A model generated the notes under the pieces. The model made no database searches. It was not told where the DNA came from and saw only the letters and a program-made list of their open reading frames with translations. A DNA stretch of 64,000 bases from Anthracocystis setariae. Lineage: Eukaryota; Basidiomycota; Ustilaginomycetes; Ustilaginales; Ustilaginaceae. Where the stretch lies: contig CAKMXJ010000001.1 of the NCBI GenBank assembly GCA_928724745.1, forward strand, positions 434,001 through 498,000. The letters run 5' to 3'. Both the position numbers and the translations under genes were made by a program. Below, in pieces: positions 19,931 through 30,225 of this stretch. Each line of letters begins with the position of its first letter. The stretch's first letter is position 1.

Positions 19931-22015
19931 TTAGTACAGATTGCACTGACCGGGCCTTGTCGCACACCACTGCGGCTGCAACGGCTCGGCGCTCACCCCC
20001 ATCTGGACCAACCTATACCTGAGATCCAACATCCTCGGGAGCGCCTCTATAGCGCTCCTTCTTTTGCCATTAACCTTGTCGCCGCTCCAAAACACCTCTG
20101 CTCCGGCTGCTGCCCTAGGCCAAACCTTAGCCTCGACATTGGTGGCATCGATCGACTCGCTCCATACCGCATGTTGGCCGCCGACAAACTTGGTCCTGAC
20201 TGCAGCGTCCACGGAGATGGCCGTGGTGGCATTGGCGATGGTGTCTTCGGGGAAGAAGGAGTAAGTCTTTTGCCACGAGACAAACGGACACCACGTGTTG
20301 CCCGTATAGTTGCCGAGGAAGCTCGCCTGGCCGCAGTCCAGGTAGAAGTAGTCGACGGGCGCAAGCACGATGTTGACGTCGTTGTTGTTGGCGAGTGCGA
20401 CGCGGGAGTTGTTGGCATCGTTCCAAATCGCCACCAACGAGCCAGCAGCCAGAGTCTTGGCGGTATGCTTGAACTTGACCGCCATCTCTTCCCAAACCAT
20501 CCCCTTCTTGCCCGCAGCAGAGGTGACGTTGGTGACGAGCGACATGAACGGAGTAAGGTACGCCTCGAGATCAGCCTCACTGGAAAGGTTCCAACAATGC
20601 CAGTTAGGCTCGTCACCACCCGAAGAGACGTAGGCCGACTTGGACAGAGACGAAACCTTCCTGAGCAGCGCCGTGACAAAGTCGTTGATCGGTTCAGGGA
20701 TCTTGAACGTGTTGACATCCTTGGTGTTCGAGCCGGTGGAGTTCGACACAAGTCTGAGCTGGCCACTAGGCGGTTCTGCGGCGACAGTCTGCCAGTCGGG
20801 AGCATTTGGACAGGCCATGAGATTGCCATTGTCCAGACTCTCGACACCGCTCAACATATGCGCTGGCATGTCGGTCTCGATGATCACATTGACACCCTTG
20901 GCAGCAGCATAGTCGATGATATGCTCGATGTCCTCCTCAGTATAAACCATCTTCCTAGCACTGCCATCGCTTTCCATGTACCAGCCGTAGGAGCCGGTCT
21001 GAGCCAGCAGACTCAATTGCAAACCGTGGCTGTCGTCACCATCGTTGAATGCGAGCGGCCAGGACTGAGTATCGGTGGCATGCCAATGCAGCTGGTTCAT
21101 CTTGACAAAGCTCATGGTGTCGATCAGCTTCTTGATGGTTGCCATGTCATACCAGTTCCTGGCGGTATCGAGCAGCAAGCCACGGTACGGATAAGCGGGA
21201 CGATCGATGATGTTGATGGGCACGTTGCTGATGAATCGTTGAACCGTCTTGTCATCGTCCTTGGATGGAGGTAGGGCGTAGATGAGCTGCAACAGCGTCT
21301 GCAATCCTCGCAGAGCTCCAATGGCGGTGTAGGAGGTGAGTTGAATGGGAGATCCGTCCGAGGGGACCGAGAGGTGGTACATTTCGGCATCGAGGAAGCC
21401 AAGGTCAGCGGGGGCAGCCTTGTCAGTTTCGAGGTTGAGCGGAGTTTTGGAGGTGGCGTAGGAAAGCTCCTTGACAGCGCGGGAAGCGATACTGCAAGCG
21501 TTCGAGGCGCCATCGGCTTGATTCATGGCCCGAGGCTGAGCAGCTTGCTCGTGGTTTCGGGGGTCAGTGAACGTTGTCCTTCCCTGGAAGGGTTGCTGCA
21601 CAATTTTTGGCTGCAGCAAGACTTGCTCGAGTGGCTTGGCAGGTGGAGCGTTGGCGCTGCAAGGGTTGGGCGTGGTTTCGGGCATAAGCTCCAAGACCTT
21701 GATCTGGACACTGGAGGTCCACTTTGCATTGGTTACACCATCACGGGAGCTTTCGCCGCGATCGGGAGTGAGAGGCCAAAGAGTGATGGAGCTGGCGAGT
21801 TTTGCTGCAGCGTCGATGGCGCTCTGAAGATCGGTAGGGATGCGAGATTGATCCGTCCCATCAGCGAGCTTGAATGAGATATCGTTGGCAACGCGGATGA
21901 ACGAGTCATGCTTGTTGGCGGCATAGGTGGAAGGGTGAGGCCAGAGAGCTTGGGCAGGGAGCGCGGCTAGAAGCCATGCAGACGCAAGAATCACAGATGA
22001 GCGTTTGGACCACAT
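19931..22015 (-). CDS. Secreted beta-N-acetylhexosaminidase, GH20
   Basis: Single exon of 694 residues from the ATG at 22015; the frame's 5' extension has no ATG. An N-terminal signal peptide (RSSVILASAWLLAALPAQAL) is followed by the GH20b-like domain. The TIM barrel opens with IDRPAYPYRGLLLDTARNWY and contains KMNQLHWHATDTQSWPL. The catalytic Asp-Glu pair sits in SGGDEPNWHCW. Substrate-pocket motifs near the C terminus include WPRAAAGAEVFWS. The enzyme removes terminal GlcNAc/GalNAc from chitin oligomers and glycans outside the cell, using the substrate's acetamido group as nucleophile. Length matches fungal hexosaminidases with propeptides. Confidence 0.93.
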   Translation of the reverse strand: MWSKRSSVILASAWLLAALPAQALWPHPSTYAANKHDSFIRVANDISFKLADGTDQSRIPTDLQSAIDAAAKLASSITLWPLTPDRGESSRDGVTNAKWTSSVQIKVLELMPETTPNPCSANAPPAKPLEQVLLQPKIVQQPFQGRTTFTDPRNHEQAAQPRAMNQADGASNACSIASRAVKELSYATSKTPLNLETDKAAPADLGFLDAEMYHLSVPSDGSPIQLTSYTAIGALRGLQTLLQLIYALPPSKDDDKTVQRFISNVPINIIDRPAYPYRGLLLDTARNWYDMATIKKLIDTMSFVKMNQLHWHATDTQSWPLAFNDGDDSHGLQLSLLAQTGSYGWYMESDGSARKMVYTEEDIEHIIDYAAAKGVNVIIETDMPAHMLSGVESLDNGNLMACPNAPDWQTVAAEPPSGQLRLVSNSTGSNTKDVNTFKIPEPINDFVTALLRKVSSLSKSAYVSSGGDEPNWHCWNLSSEADLEAYLTPFMSLVTNVTSAAGKKGMVWEEMAVKFKHTAKTLAAGSLVAIWNDANNSRVALANNNDVNIVLAPVDYFYLDCGQASFLGNYTGNTWCPFVSWQKTYSFFPEDTIANATTAISVDAAVRTKFVGGQHAVWSESIDATNVEAKVWPRAAAGAEVFWSGDKVNGKRRSAIEALPRMLDLRYRLVQMGVSAEPLQPQWCATRPGQCNLY

Positions 22016-22957
22016 GTTGCACCAGGGATCGCTTGTCAAAGTGGATGGATCAAGTGGTGGATGAATGTGAAGGTAGGGATACAAGTGAGATATGGAGATG
22101 GGATGGGAAGGGCCTATTTGAGTACTTTGACCTACTGTGCATCCTTGACGAACAGAGAGGGCTCGCTTCTGCACTGAGTTGAAGCAAAGCGCTGTGATAC
22201 AAAAAGTACAGTCTGACCCACTCCGGTGGGAGCTCGGTTGTCAACCAGCTGTGGTGCACCATGCACGTTTGGAGACCCACCGATCAGCGTGTAAGGCCCG
22301 GTGGGTTGGATGGTGGCGAATGGCGGAATGCCGCCAACAAGGTGTGGGCAGGAGTTGCTGGATGCTTGGTAAGGAGTCATCGTCGAGCCATCTATAGCCA
22401 TGTATAGCCCTCCACACCATCGCACACAAGGTCTGTGGGAGCACGGCCCGAGCATGCACAGTGCATTACCCAAAAGATTCAGAACTTGACAGATGCACAC
22501 CGTGCATTGCATAAAGTGTGTGTTGCTTCAGGATTTGCGGAGGTCCGTAGGCAGCGATGGCTTTTTTGATCTTTTCTCCTTTTTGTTTTCTTTTACTTTT
22601 CTTCTTTTTTTTTCTTTTTTTTTTTGTGGGCACACGCTTGGGGACGCTGCTTCCACTTCACCTCTCTGCGGCCATTTGTGGTGGTACCGTTATATAGTAC
22701 ATTCCCACAAGATCACAAGTCTGCTTCCGAGTGCGAGCTAGTTGAGCTGAGCTGAGATGGACCGCGAAAGCAAACACGATCAAGATCAGTTCCAAGAACA
22801 TTGAGATCTAGATCTCGTCGCACATTGAGTGGATTGTCGATCCTGGATGGGAAATAAAGTTGTTCGTTCTACTGTGGATCTGAGCCACACCCCCTTACCC
22901 ACTTGCTTGGATCGCCCGTAAATCCACTAAGCAAGCAGATCCCATCCTACATGCAGT
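22016..22957. other. Spacer between GH20 promoter and acyl-CoA dehydrogenase 3' end
   Basis: About 940 bp holding the GH20 upstream region and the 3' end of the next minus-strand gene. It has a T-rich stretch at 22560-22625 and several TGCAC/GTGCA half-sites near 22440-22520. No gene seen. Confidence 0.5.
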
Positions 22958-24626
22958 TTAGTATGACTTTGGCAGACCAAGTACATGTTGTCCCAGATAG
23001 TTGAGAATCATCTCGCGGCTGCAGATCACAAACATGTCGATCGAATGAGCAAACAATCAACGTCAGCATCACGATGATCGTCGGTTTCACCCTCACCACC
23101 GTCCATTCACAAACTTACCTGACAGGCGCGAGTCTTGGCACCAAACTGTTCAACAAAAACAAGCGAGGCCCAAGTTGATACCAGTTAGCATGAGCCTCTT
23201 CGTTTGCATCTTCAATAACGGCGGCGACTCACATTTCTCTCAGGTATCGTTCGACGTGATACTCTCTTGCGTAGCCCATCCCACCTAGCGTCATGACCGC
23301 GGTTTCGCAAGCCTTGTACCCAGCCTCGGCCGCCATGTACTTGGCTGCATTAGCCTGCGCACCCGAATCCGAACTTCTATCGTCGTACATGCTCGCTGCA
23401 GCATACGTCAGATGCTTGGCCGCTTCCAGTTGTGCCCAGCTTTTTGCCAGCGGGTGTTGGATAGCCTGCATCGCTCCGATCGGCTTTCCGAACACCACCC
23501 TATCCCCTGCATATCGTACCGCTCGTTTCAAAGCTGCATATCCCGTCCCTAAAGCTTCTCCCGCAAGAAGGCATCGCTCGGCATTCATTCCATGAAGTAC
23601 GTACTTGAACCCTTTCCCCTCCTCACCGATCAGGCACGACGCGGGAATCTCGAAATCGTCAAACCAAACCTCGTTCGCATCGACTGCGTTGCCACCCATC
23701 TTTGCGATCTTGCGCATCTCCACCCCCTTGGCCAACTCCACCTTGCCCGCATTCTGCCGAGTGTTCGGCATATTTCGAAGCGGGCCAAAGAAAAGACTCA
23801 AGCCGGAGCTTCTCGATTCGGGTTTAGGTTCCGAGGTTCGTGCTAGCAATACCACATGCGATGCCACTTGTGCGGACGAAGTCCAAATCTTGCTTCCATT
23901 GACGACATACTTGTCTCCCCTCTTGACCGCCTTGGTCTTGAGCTTCAACGTCTCCAATCCCGTGCTGGGCTCGGTGATTCCAAAGCAAGAACGGATGCGA
24001 CCATCGATCATCTTGGGCAACCAGTCGGCATGCTGTTCGGGTGAGGCGAATTCGATGATCGGCATCAATGGGTAAATGTTGGCATGGATCGATTGGGCTC
24101 CCGCGATTGCCGCACCGGACTCGGCGATGGTCTGAAGCATCATGGTTGCTTCAGAGATACCGAGTGCTGCACCACCGAACGCTTCGGGCACGCAGATGCC
24201 GATCCATCGGCCGGAAGAGAGCGCATCGTAGAGTTCGTGCGGGTATTCGGCTTTCCTGCGATCAGATGTATATGAAGAATGGTGAGAGAAAGATAGGAAT
24301 CAAGGCGGTTGGGGTGGGGTGTGGACTTACTGGTCTTTCTCCATCCAGTAATCATCGTCGAATTGGGAACATACCTCTTGAATAGCACGTCGTACGTCGA
24401 CTTGAGACTCGGTCAGCCCCTGTTCCGACATCCCGCTGAATTCTGCTGCTGCTCGATGGACAATCGACGTTGAGAAAGTACGAGACGCAACCGGCATTGA
24501 TCGATCCAAAACCGTGCCAACCGCGCTCCTCAACACAGTGGCTCGAGCCACCTTGCCAAGCAGAGCGCTCCTTGTCACCGTCGAAGCTGACAACCTCAGA
24601 GCTGAGTAGGTCAATCTCGAAGCCAT
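22958..24626 (-). CDS. Acyl-CoA dehydrogenase, mitochondrial type, four exons
   Basis: Exons, from the 5' end: 24626-24331, 24255-23233, 23145-23119 and 23018-22958, giving 468 residues. All three introns have GTRAGT donors and CAG acceptors. The N terminus is basic and Ser-rich (MASRLTYSALRLSASTVTR), like a mitochondrial presequence. ACAD blocks follow: SSGRWIGICVPEAFGGAALG, the flavin/substrate block CFGITEPSTG, the VVNGSKIWTSSA block, and the C-terminal GGMGYAREYHVERYLRE continuing into ILVPRLAPV and GLPKSY. The glutamate in GMNAERCLLAGEALG lies where isovaleryl-CoA dehydrogenase keeps its catalytic base, so a branched-chain or related acyl-CoA is a plausible substrate. Exon 3 is only 27 nt, so automatic callers may lose it. 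Confidence 0.9.
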
Positions 24627-25152
24627 ACTGTCAATACACAGCAAGTATCTGTCGAGTATGTGCGACCCTGGCAACCTCCAGAAGAGAATCAAGGTGGTTA
24701 TGAACAAGAGTCCCGTGTGCACAGACGACGGGGTCACCATTTTCGCTTCTAATCGGCGACTTAAATCCGCAGAGTGCGGGGCAAAACGCGTTTTTTTTGC
24801 GGAGCCTCCACACCGCCGAGTCCCTATATAGCAGAAACAGAGCATGGTCACCACTCTTGACAAAACCCTCCAGATCAAGCCGGTTCGCCCCGCACTGTTC
24901 CGCGAAACCCGGGTCACGGCGGTTCATGCTCTTACCTACTTCCATTCCATCAGATAACAAAGTGATAGGCCCGACCAGTATCGACAAGCGTACCTCAGCA
25001 GTTCATCAGCAACAGGAAGCAAGCAAGTCAGACAAATCCGCAGCAAGTTCCGAGTCATACTGAGCATTCCCGAGCAACGCAACAATTGAGTCAAGAGTAG
25101 CATCATGTATGAATTTTATCTGTAAGTAACTGTCAAGATGTCGATTTGCAAA
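24627..25152. other. Promoter region of the acyl-CoA dehydrogenase and 3' end of its neighbour
   Basis: About 525 bp between two minus-strand genes. Short frames overlap the presequence region but show no family features. Confidence 0.5.
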
Positions 25153-28100
25153 TCACTTTCGAGCAAAAAGGCTAGGCAAGCGCAATCGACTAAACCTCGA
25201 ACTGGCCGTGCTCAGAATACTCCTGCTCTCAGCCGGATACTTGGACGGACCACCCATCGTGCTCGCAGACTCACTGAATGACGTCCTCGGCTTCCTCGTC
25301 TTCAGACTCAGTCGCTTCGACGAGTTCGGCCTGTTTCGCGAATCCGTCTGTAACTGACCGAGCACGTCCTCCGACTGCCACTCTGGCAACTTGGACGCCA
25401 ACAACTCGCAGAAGAGAGGCTGAAGCTTTCGAATGTGATGCAAGCTAGGAGGTGGATACCCGAGCGCATATTTGGGTACACGCAGCTCCACCACCTCCTC
25501 CTCGCTCGCAAGGCGCTGGTTGAGAGGGTCGATCTCGTCGTAGAATGCCCAGGGGAAGTCGTACTTTTCCGTGCCTCGGACTCCGTCGTTGCAAGCACCA
25601 TCATCCATGGTCTCGCCTGCCGCTTCCATGAGCTCGCGCATCATACCATCAATGTTCTTGATCTCTCGGCGCATGACGTCGTCCGTCAAGTCCTTCTCCG
25701 AGACACCACCGGGATGAGCAGCTTCGGGCTTAGAGAGCAGGTAATTCTTGCGAGCTTCCAGTTCGTATCGCACCTTGGTCCACTTCGAATACCTCTCAAG
25801 CCTGCTTGCCTCGGCGATGATCTTCTCGACGTCAGATTCACTGAGACGAGCATCCTGGAGCATCTCTTCAAAGTTGATCTCGAGGTTCGGAGCGCGTCGG
25901 TCAGCTGGATTGGCAGGATCAGTGGTGGACAGCGCCATATAGTCGAGCCCGAGCTGGCACCAGTCCCAAAGTCGCTTCGAGATGGGTGCGCACTCGTGGA
26001 AGAGGAAGTAGAGCGATTGTTCGTGGCGTGCTGCCAGCGCGATCCATGCCTCAATGCTGTCGTCGCCTTTCTTCTTGGTCTCGAGCATGTCGTCGATGAA
26101 CTTTTGCAAATCGCCGAGGCGTTCACTGAGATTGGCACTGCCGGCGATCTCGCGAATCGCAGGATAGAAGACAGTCTCGAGCGAATCCTTGATGATGGCT
26201 GGAATCAGGCTTCCACTTGCCATCTCGACCGCCTGCTCTCGGTCACGTCGTTTAAGGCATTCTCGTAGCAGCAGCTTGAGTAGAGCGAACTTGCGTGCGC
26301 GGGTCTTTTCAGCACCATGCGCTTCCCAGGAGGGCATAGACGGCTGGTCGGCTCCTGCTGGCGTTGATGGAGGGTAAGCCAAGTTGAGATTGCCGCGGTA
26401 CGGCGACAGAGCAAAGCAGCGTTGGAGCTCGAGAATGCGATCCTCAGCTTCCTGGCTCACTCTGCCATCAGCCGTCAGCAGGATCGTAGTGAGAACGTCC
26501 TCACCCCGTTTCTTGGCCTCAGCTCGAACCCGACGAGATTCGACCCGATCGCCACGCTGGACGTAATCCTCCACCTTCTTGGTGAGCTCGGGGTCATCGA
26601 CCTCCTTGCGAAGAGGTTCAACAAACTCCTTCTGTATGTACGACGCCTCCTTGCCAATGACGTAGGAGAAGATGCGCTGGATGAGCGATTTGGCTCCACC
26701 CGGTCGTGCCAAGAGGAGCGAAAGGATACCGGAGATCATCGTCTCTGCGTTGGCATACTTGAGCAGCTGCTTTGCACCCCAGTACGGAGCGAGAGCGTGA
26801 ATGCCTCTAACCATCTTGAAGAGATCATCGGCATTGGGCGCAGTGACGAAAAGGGCGTGGAAGATGTAAGCGGCATGAATGCGGGCAAATTCGACCGAAT
26901 TGCGGTACTGAGGTGGTAAGTTTCGGACGTTGCTGATGTCAAGGTAAGAGATGGCTTCTTCAAGACCGGTTTCGCTTTCGATGATGCTCTCCTTAAAGGC
27001 GCACCAGTCCCGGCGAACCCGGGCCCATTCCTTTCCTGCAGCACGCCAGATGCGACCTCCTTCGCCCTCGTACAGGTTGTCGATCTGGTTCATGAGGTCA
27101 GGATCGATGCGCACGGGTCGGTCAAGGCCACGCTTGACTGTGCCTTTGCCCCAGTTTTTCCCGACGCCCCACTTCTCAGTGCCAGATTCGCCTACTCCTG
27201 GTCCTCTGGTCTCGCCTTCGCCGCGAACGCCAAACCCACGAGAAACAAAGCTTCCTAGGTAGCGGGTTGCGGCTAAGGCGTACAGTCGACGCTTAGAGAT
27301 CTCGCCACGCTCGATAGACGACGAGAAGTTACGAGCTGCCATCTCATCGAAGAAGGGCTGGATTCGCTTCTGCCAGTACTTCTCGGGTGCCTGGTCGAGA
27401 CCGGGGAAGGTATGTAGATGCACGTGGAAGAGGTGGCGGAGGATAAGAGGTTCCTGCAGATTCTCGCCATCGCGCATGGCATCTTCGTTGGCGTACGGGT
27501 CGCGCGCAGCACCAGCGTAGTCGCCAGCGCCTTCGCCTCGCTCGACCGTCTTGACTCGAGTGAGTTTGGATCGGTGGCTGGAAAAGGGGTAGCCGTATTC
27601 GGTCAGCGCGCCGAGCTTTTCTACCTCGGCCCACTCGCTCTGCATCTGAAGCATCACCAGCGCCTTGAGCAAGTAGTGTCGCTGCTGCGGAGTGAGGGGC
27701 TTGATGCCGGACTCACGCTTCTTGGGACCGGCAGCGCCGTGAGGCTTGCGTCGGCTCTGACGGCGAGCCTCGGCCCTCTCTTCACGCTCTCTTTCCTTCT
27801 CGCGGATTTCGAGCAGACGTTTCTCCTCAGCCTCTTCGCGTTCGCGGATAGCACGGTCGCGTGCCTGAGACTCTTCCTCGCGCTTGCGCTCCAGCTCAGC
27901 CTGTTTAGCTTCGCGCTCCTTGATCTTTTCCGTGCGCTTGGCCTCCTTGGCAGCCAAGGCGGCAGCAGCGGCAGCAGCAGATGCTTCCTGCTTGGCGCGG
28001 CGCTTCTCTGCAGAGCGTTGTGCCTTCTTGGCGCGTTCTTCGGCCTCTGCTGCTTTCGCCTCTTGTTCGGCCTGCAGCTTGGCGGCACGACGTTGTTCTT

Positions 28101-30225
28101 TCTCCGCACGGGAGCTGCGTTTGGCAGCGAGAAGACCTGTTCCCGCCGTAGCGCCACCTGTGAGAGCAGCAATGGCTGCGGCAGGCGTTGTTTTGGTTCG
28201 CTTCGGCGCCTCTTGACTCTGTTGCTCTTCTTTAACCACTTCGTTGTCCTCCTCCTCCTCCTCCTCCTCCTCCTCCTCCTCCTCCTTGTCGAATTCGGGC
28301 TTAGCTCTGGCCGTCGACTTGGTTGTGGCAGGAACAACGACAGACGAAGACGCAGCGACGGGGGCGTCATTTTTTGGAGCTTTTCGTGTGAAGTCGAGAT
28401 ATCCTTTGGGGGCAGCACGACCCGTCGGAGTCTTAGCAACGATCTTGGAATTGGTCCTGCTGACGCTCGGTGCTGTAGAAGCGACGGCGACTGGAGTAGC
28501 TGGCGCCGGTTTTGCCGCTGCTTCGATTCCATCGGAAGTCTGCTCGGTACTATGCTCAGAAGCGTCGTCGGATGCGTCCGAGTCTTCCTCGTCATCGCTG
28601 GTACTTTCTGGAGCCGGCTTGGTGGCAGGTGAAGTGGTTGCATGGGTGTTTTGAGCAGGCTTGCCAGTCTGAGGAGACACGATTCCAGCGACAATTGGAA
28701 GAGCGTCGTCATCGTGAACATCGGCGGGCTCGGGAGCATCCTGCAGCGGAATATCGTCATCAGACGAAGTGTCAACGTCGTTCTTGCTGTTTTTGACCTC
28801 AGGAAGGGTTTCAGCTTGTTCCTTGTTCCTATTGCTCTTCTTAACTGCGCTTGCTGCAACGGCACTGGCCGAGACGCCAGTGATGGCGGCGAGGGCTGCC
28901 TCACGCGAGGCACGCTGAGTCGAAGGTCCAGAGAGAGAGCCAGACTGTGCTCGAGGTCGGGACTCGGTCTGTGAGGTAGACCTGGATCTGGATTGGGAGC
29001 GAGCAACTGCATCAGTGCGAGATACCATAGGAAGCTGCTCATCGTCGCGCTCGAGGGTATCAAGCGTCCTGTGACGCTCACGGTCGATGCTCCTCCTGCT
29101 GGTGCTGTCACCTCGTTGGGGACCTACAGGTCGCGACGTGCCGCCACGAGAAGGATCACGTTGGGCTCGAGAGACCGGGCGTTGCAGGTCACGATCGTCT
29201 CGGTACCAGCGAGGATCTTTCTCGTCATAAGCTTGAGTTGCGAGGTTGGCAGCACTGCGACGTTTCTGCATGGCAAGGAGCATCTCCTCCTCCTCGATGC
29301 GGGCGAGCTCCATCTCGGATTCGTCTCTTCGTTCGGAAGGCTGGCGGTTGCTGTAACTGGTGAGACGGCCAGAAGAGCTGCCCATGCGTAGATCAGAGCG
29401 ACTGCTAGCGGAGCTTCGGCTGAGAACACGGCTAAGCATTCCACCGGTTCTTCCACTATCCCTAGACGGGTAAGAAGAGCGGTCCAGGTCGCGCTGACTG
29501 GACGAGTCTAGATCGTCGCGACGTGCCTGACGAGAATTGTACGAGCTGGCCTTGCTTGATCGCCTCTGCATCGTGCTCGACTGGCGGCGACGATCGCTTT
29601 CTGGGTCGCCAGAAGGATCGGAGCGAGTACGTGAATGGGTAGAGGGAAAGCGTGTGTTGGAAAATTCCTCGTAGGGTTCAGGGTCGCGGTAAGGGTCGCT
29701 GGTCTCGCGACGATGGCCAGCTCGCTCGGACCTAGGAAGATTGACGCTACGTCGAGCGTTTTCGCGGGGGTCACCTTGAAGGTCATCTTGATCTTCATGC
29801 AGATCGTCGAGCTCTTGGCGACCATCATCGCGGAAGTCAGGAAGCGCGGATCTTCGGGATCTGCGACGATCCATGCTGGCACGGGAGCGGTAGTAGTCCG
29901 GCCGAGACTCGAACCTGCGACGGCCGTCGTCGGATGCTGAGATTTCACCGCGGCGTGAGTCGGAAGAGCCGTGATGACGGATAGAACGCTTGCGTCGCGA
30001 ATCTTGGTAGGCATCGGTGTGGTCACCTGTGGCAGCAGCAGCGGCAGCACGTCTTGCATCAAAGGAACGCTCGCTGAATCGCGCATCAGATCCGCTGCGC
30101 GAGCGCGGGTAAGTAGAGGAATAGGTGGGGCTAGTGGGCTCTGAATCAGAATCTCGAGGAGGCAAACCCATTGAGTTGATGATGCTTCGCCTGTCTGGCG
30201 GAGGTCGTCGGAGAGAGGATGTCAT
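25153..30225 (-). CDS. PXB/DUF3818-domain protein with long disordered N terminus
   Basis: Single exon of 1690 residues. Residues 1 to about 830 are disordered: Arg/Ser/Asp-rich, then an acidic Glu run (13-codon CTC/TCC repeat on the + strand near 28247-28285), then an Ala/Lys/Glu helix-prone coiled segment. At about 840-990 lies a PX-associated (PXB) domain: TPQQRHYLLKALVMLQMQSE, PLILRHLFHVHLHTFPGL, and KRRLYALAATRYLGSFVSRG. The C-terminal half resembles DUF3818 of the yeast YPR097W family, with ARIHAAYIFHALFVTAPNAD and LLARPGGAKSLIQRIFSYVI. That family binds phosphoinositides through a PX domain placed between the two. No PX core is visible here, so the membrane link is uncertain. Likely a cytosolic or endosomal peripheral protein. 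Confidence 0.75.
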   Translation of the reverse strand: MTSSLRRPPPDRRSIINSMGLPPRDSDSEPTSPTYSSTYPRSRSGSDARFSERSFDARRAAAAAATGDHTDAYQDSRRKRSIRHHGSSDSRRGEISASDDGRRRFESRPDYYRSRASMDRRRSRRSALPDFRDDGRQELDDLHEDQDDLQGDPRENARRSVNLPRSERAGHRRETSDPYRDPEPYEEFSNTRFPSTHSRTRSDPSGDPESDRRRQSSTMQRRSSKASSYNSRQARRDDLDSSSQRDLDRSSYPSRDSGRTGGMLSRVLSRSSASSRSDLRMGSSSGRLTSYSNRQPSERRDESEMELARIEEEEMLLAMQKRRSAANLATQAYDEKDPRWYRDDRDLQRPVSRAQRDPSRGGTSRPVGPQRGDSTSRRSIDRERHRTLDTLERDDEQLPMVSRTDAVARSQSRSRSTSQTESRPRAQSGSLSGPSTQRASREAALAAITGVSASAVAASAVKKSNRNKEQAETLPEVKNSKNDVDTSSDDDIPLQDAPEPADVHDDDALPIVAGIVSPQTGKPAQNTHATTSPATKPAPESTSDDEEDSDASDDASEHSTEQTSDGIEAAAKPAPATPVAVASTAPSVSRTNSKIVAKTPTGRAAPKGYLDFTRKAPKNDAPVAASSSVVVPATTKSTARAKPEFDKEEEEEEEEEEEEDNEVVKEEQQSQEAPKRTKTTPAAAIAALTGGATAGTGLLAAKRSSRAEKEQRRAAKLQAEQEAKAAEAEERAKKAQRSAEKRRAKQEASAAAAAAALAAKEAKRTEKIKEREAKQAELERKREEESQARDRAIREREEAEEKRLLEIREKEREREERAEARRQSRRKPHGAAGPKKRESGIKPLTPQQRHYLLKALVMLQMQSEWAEVEKLGALTEYGYPFSSHRSKLTRVKTVERGEGAGDYAGAARDPYANEDAMRDGENLQEPLILRHLFHVHLHTFPGLDQAPEKYWQKRIQPFFDEMAARNFSSSIERGEISKRRLYALAATRYLGSFVSRGFGVRGEGETRGPGVGESGTEKWGVGKNWGKGTVKRGLDRPVRIDPDLMNQIDNLYEGEGGRIWRAAGKEWARVRRDWCAFKESIIESETGLEEAISYLDISNVRNLPPQYRNSVEFARIHAAYIFHALFVTAPNADDLFKMVRGIHALAPYWGAKQLLKYANAETMISGILSLLLARPGGAKSLIQRIFSYVIGKEASYIQKEFVEPLRKEVDDPELTKKVEDYVQRGDRVESRRVRAEAKKRGEDVLTTILLTADGRVSQEAEDRILELQRCFALSPYRGNLNLAYPPSTPAGADQPSMPSWEAHGAEKTRARKFALLKLLLRECLKRRDREQAVEMASGSLIPAIIKDSLETVFYPAIREIAGSANLSERLGDLQKFIDDMLETKKKGDDSIEAWIALAARHEQSLYFLFHECAPISKRLWDWCQLGLDYMALSTTDPANPADRRAPNLEINFEEMLQDARLSESDVEKIIAEASRLERYSKWTKVRYELEARKNYLLSKPEAAHPGGVSEKDLTDDVMRREIKNIDGMMRELMEAAGETMDDGACNDGVRGTEKYDFPWAFYDEIDPLNQRLASEEEVVELRVPKYALGYPPPSLHHIRKLQPLFCELLASKLPEWQSEDVLGQLQTDSRNRPNSSKRLSLKTRKPRTSFSESASTMGGPSKYPAESRSILSTASSRFSRLRLPSLFARK
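28247..28285. repeat. (TCC)n triplet microsatellite inside a CDS
   Basis: CTC/TCC triplet run encoding poly-Glu on the minus strand, within the linker of the PXB/DUF3818 protein. In-frame length variation is likely between strains. Confidence 0.85.

Noticed and set aside
22016..22174. Upstream extension of the GH20 frame
   Set aside because: Starts at GTG and would bury the signal peptide internally; the ATG at 22015 gives a clean signal sequence.
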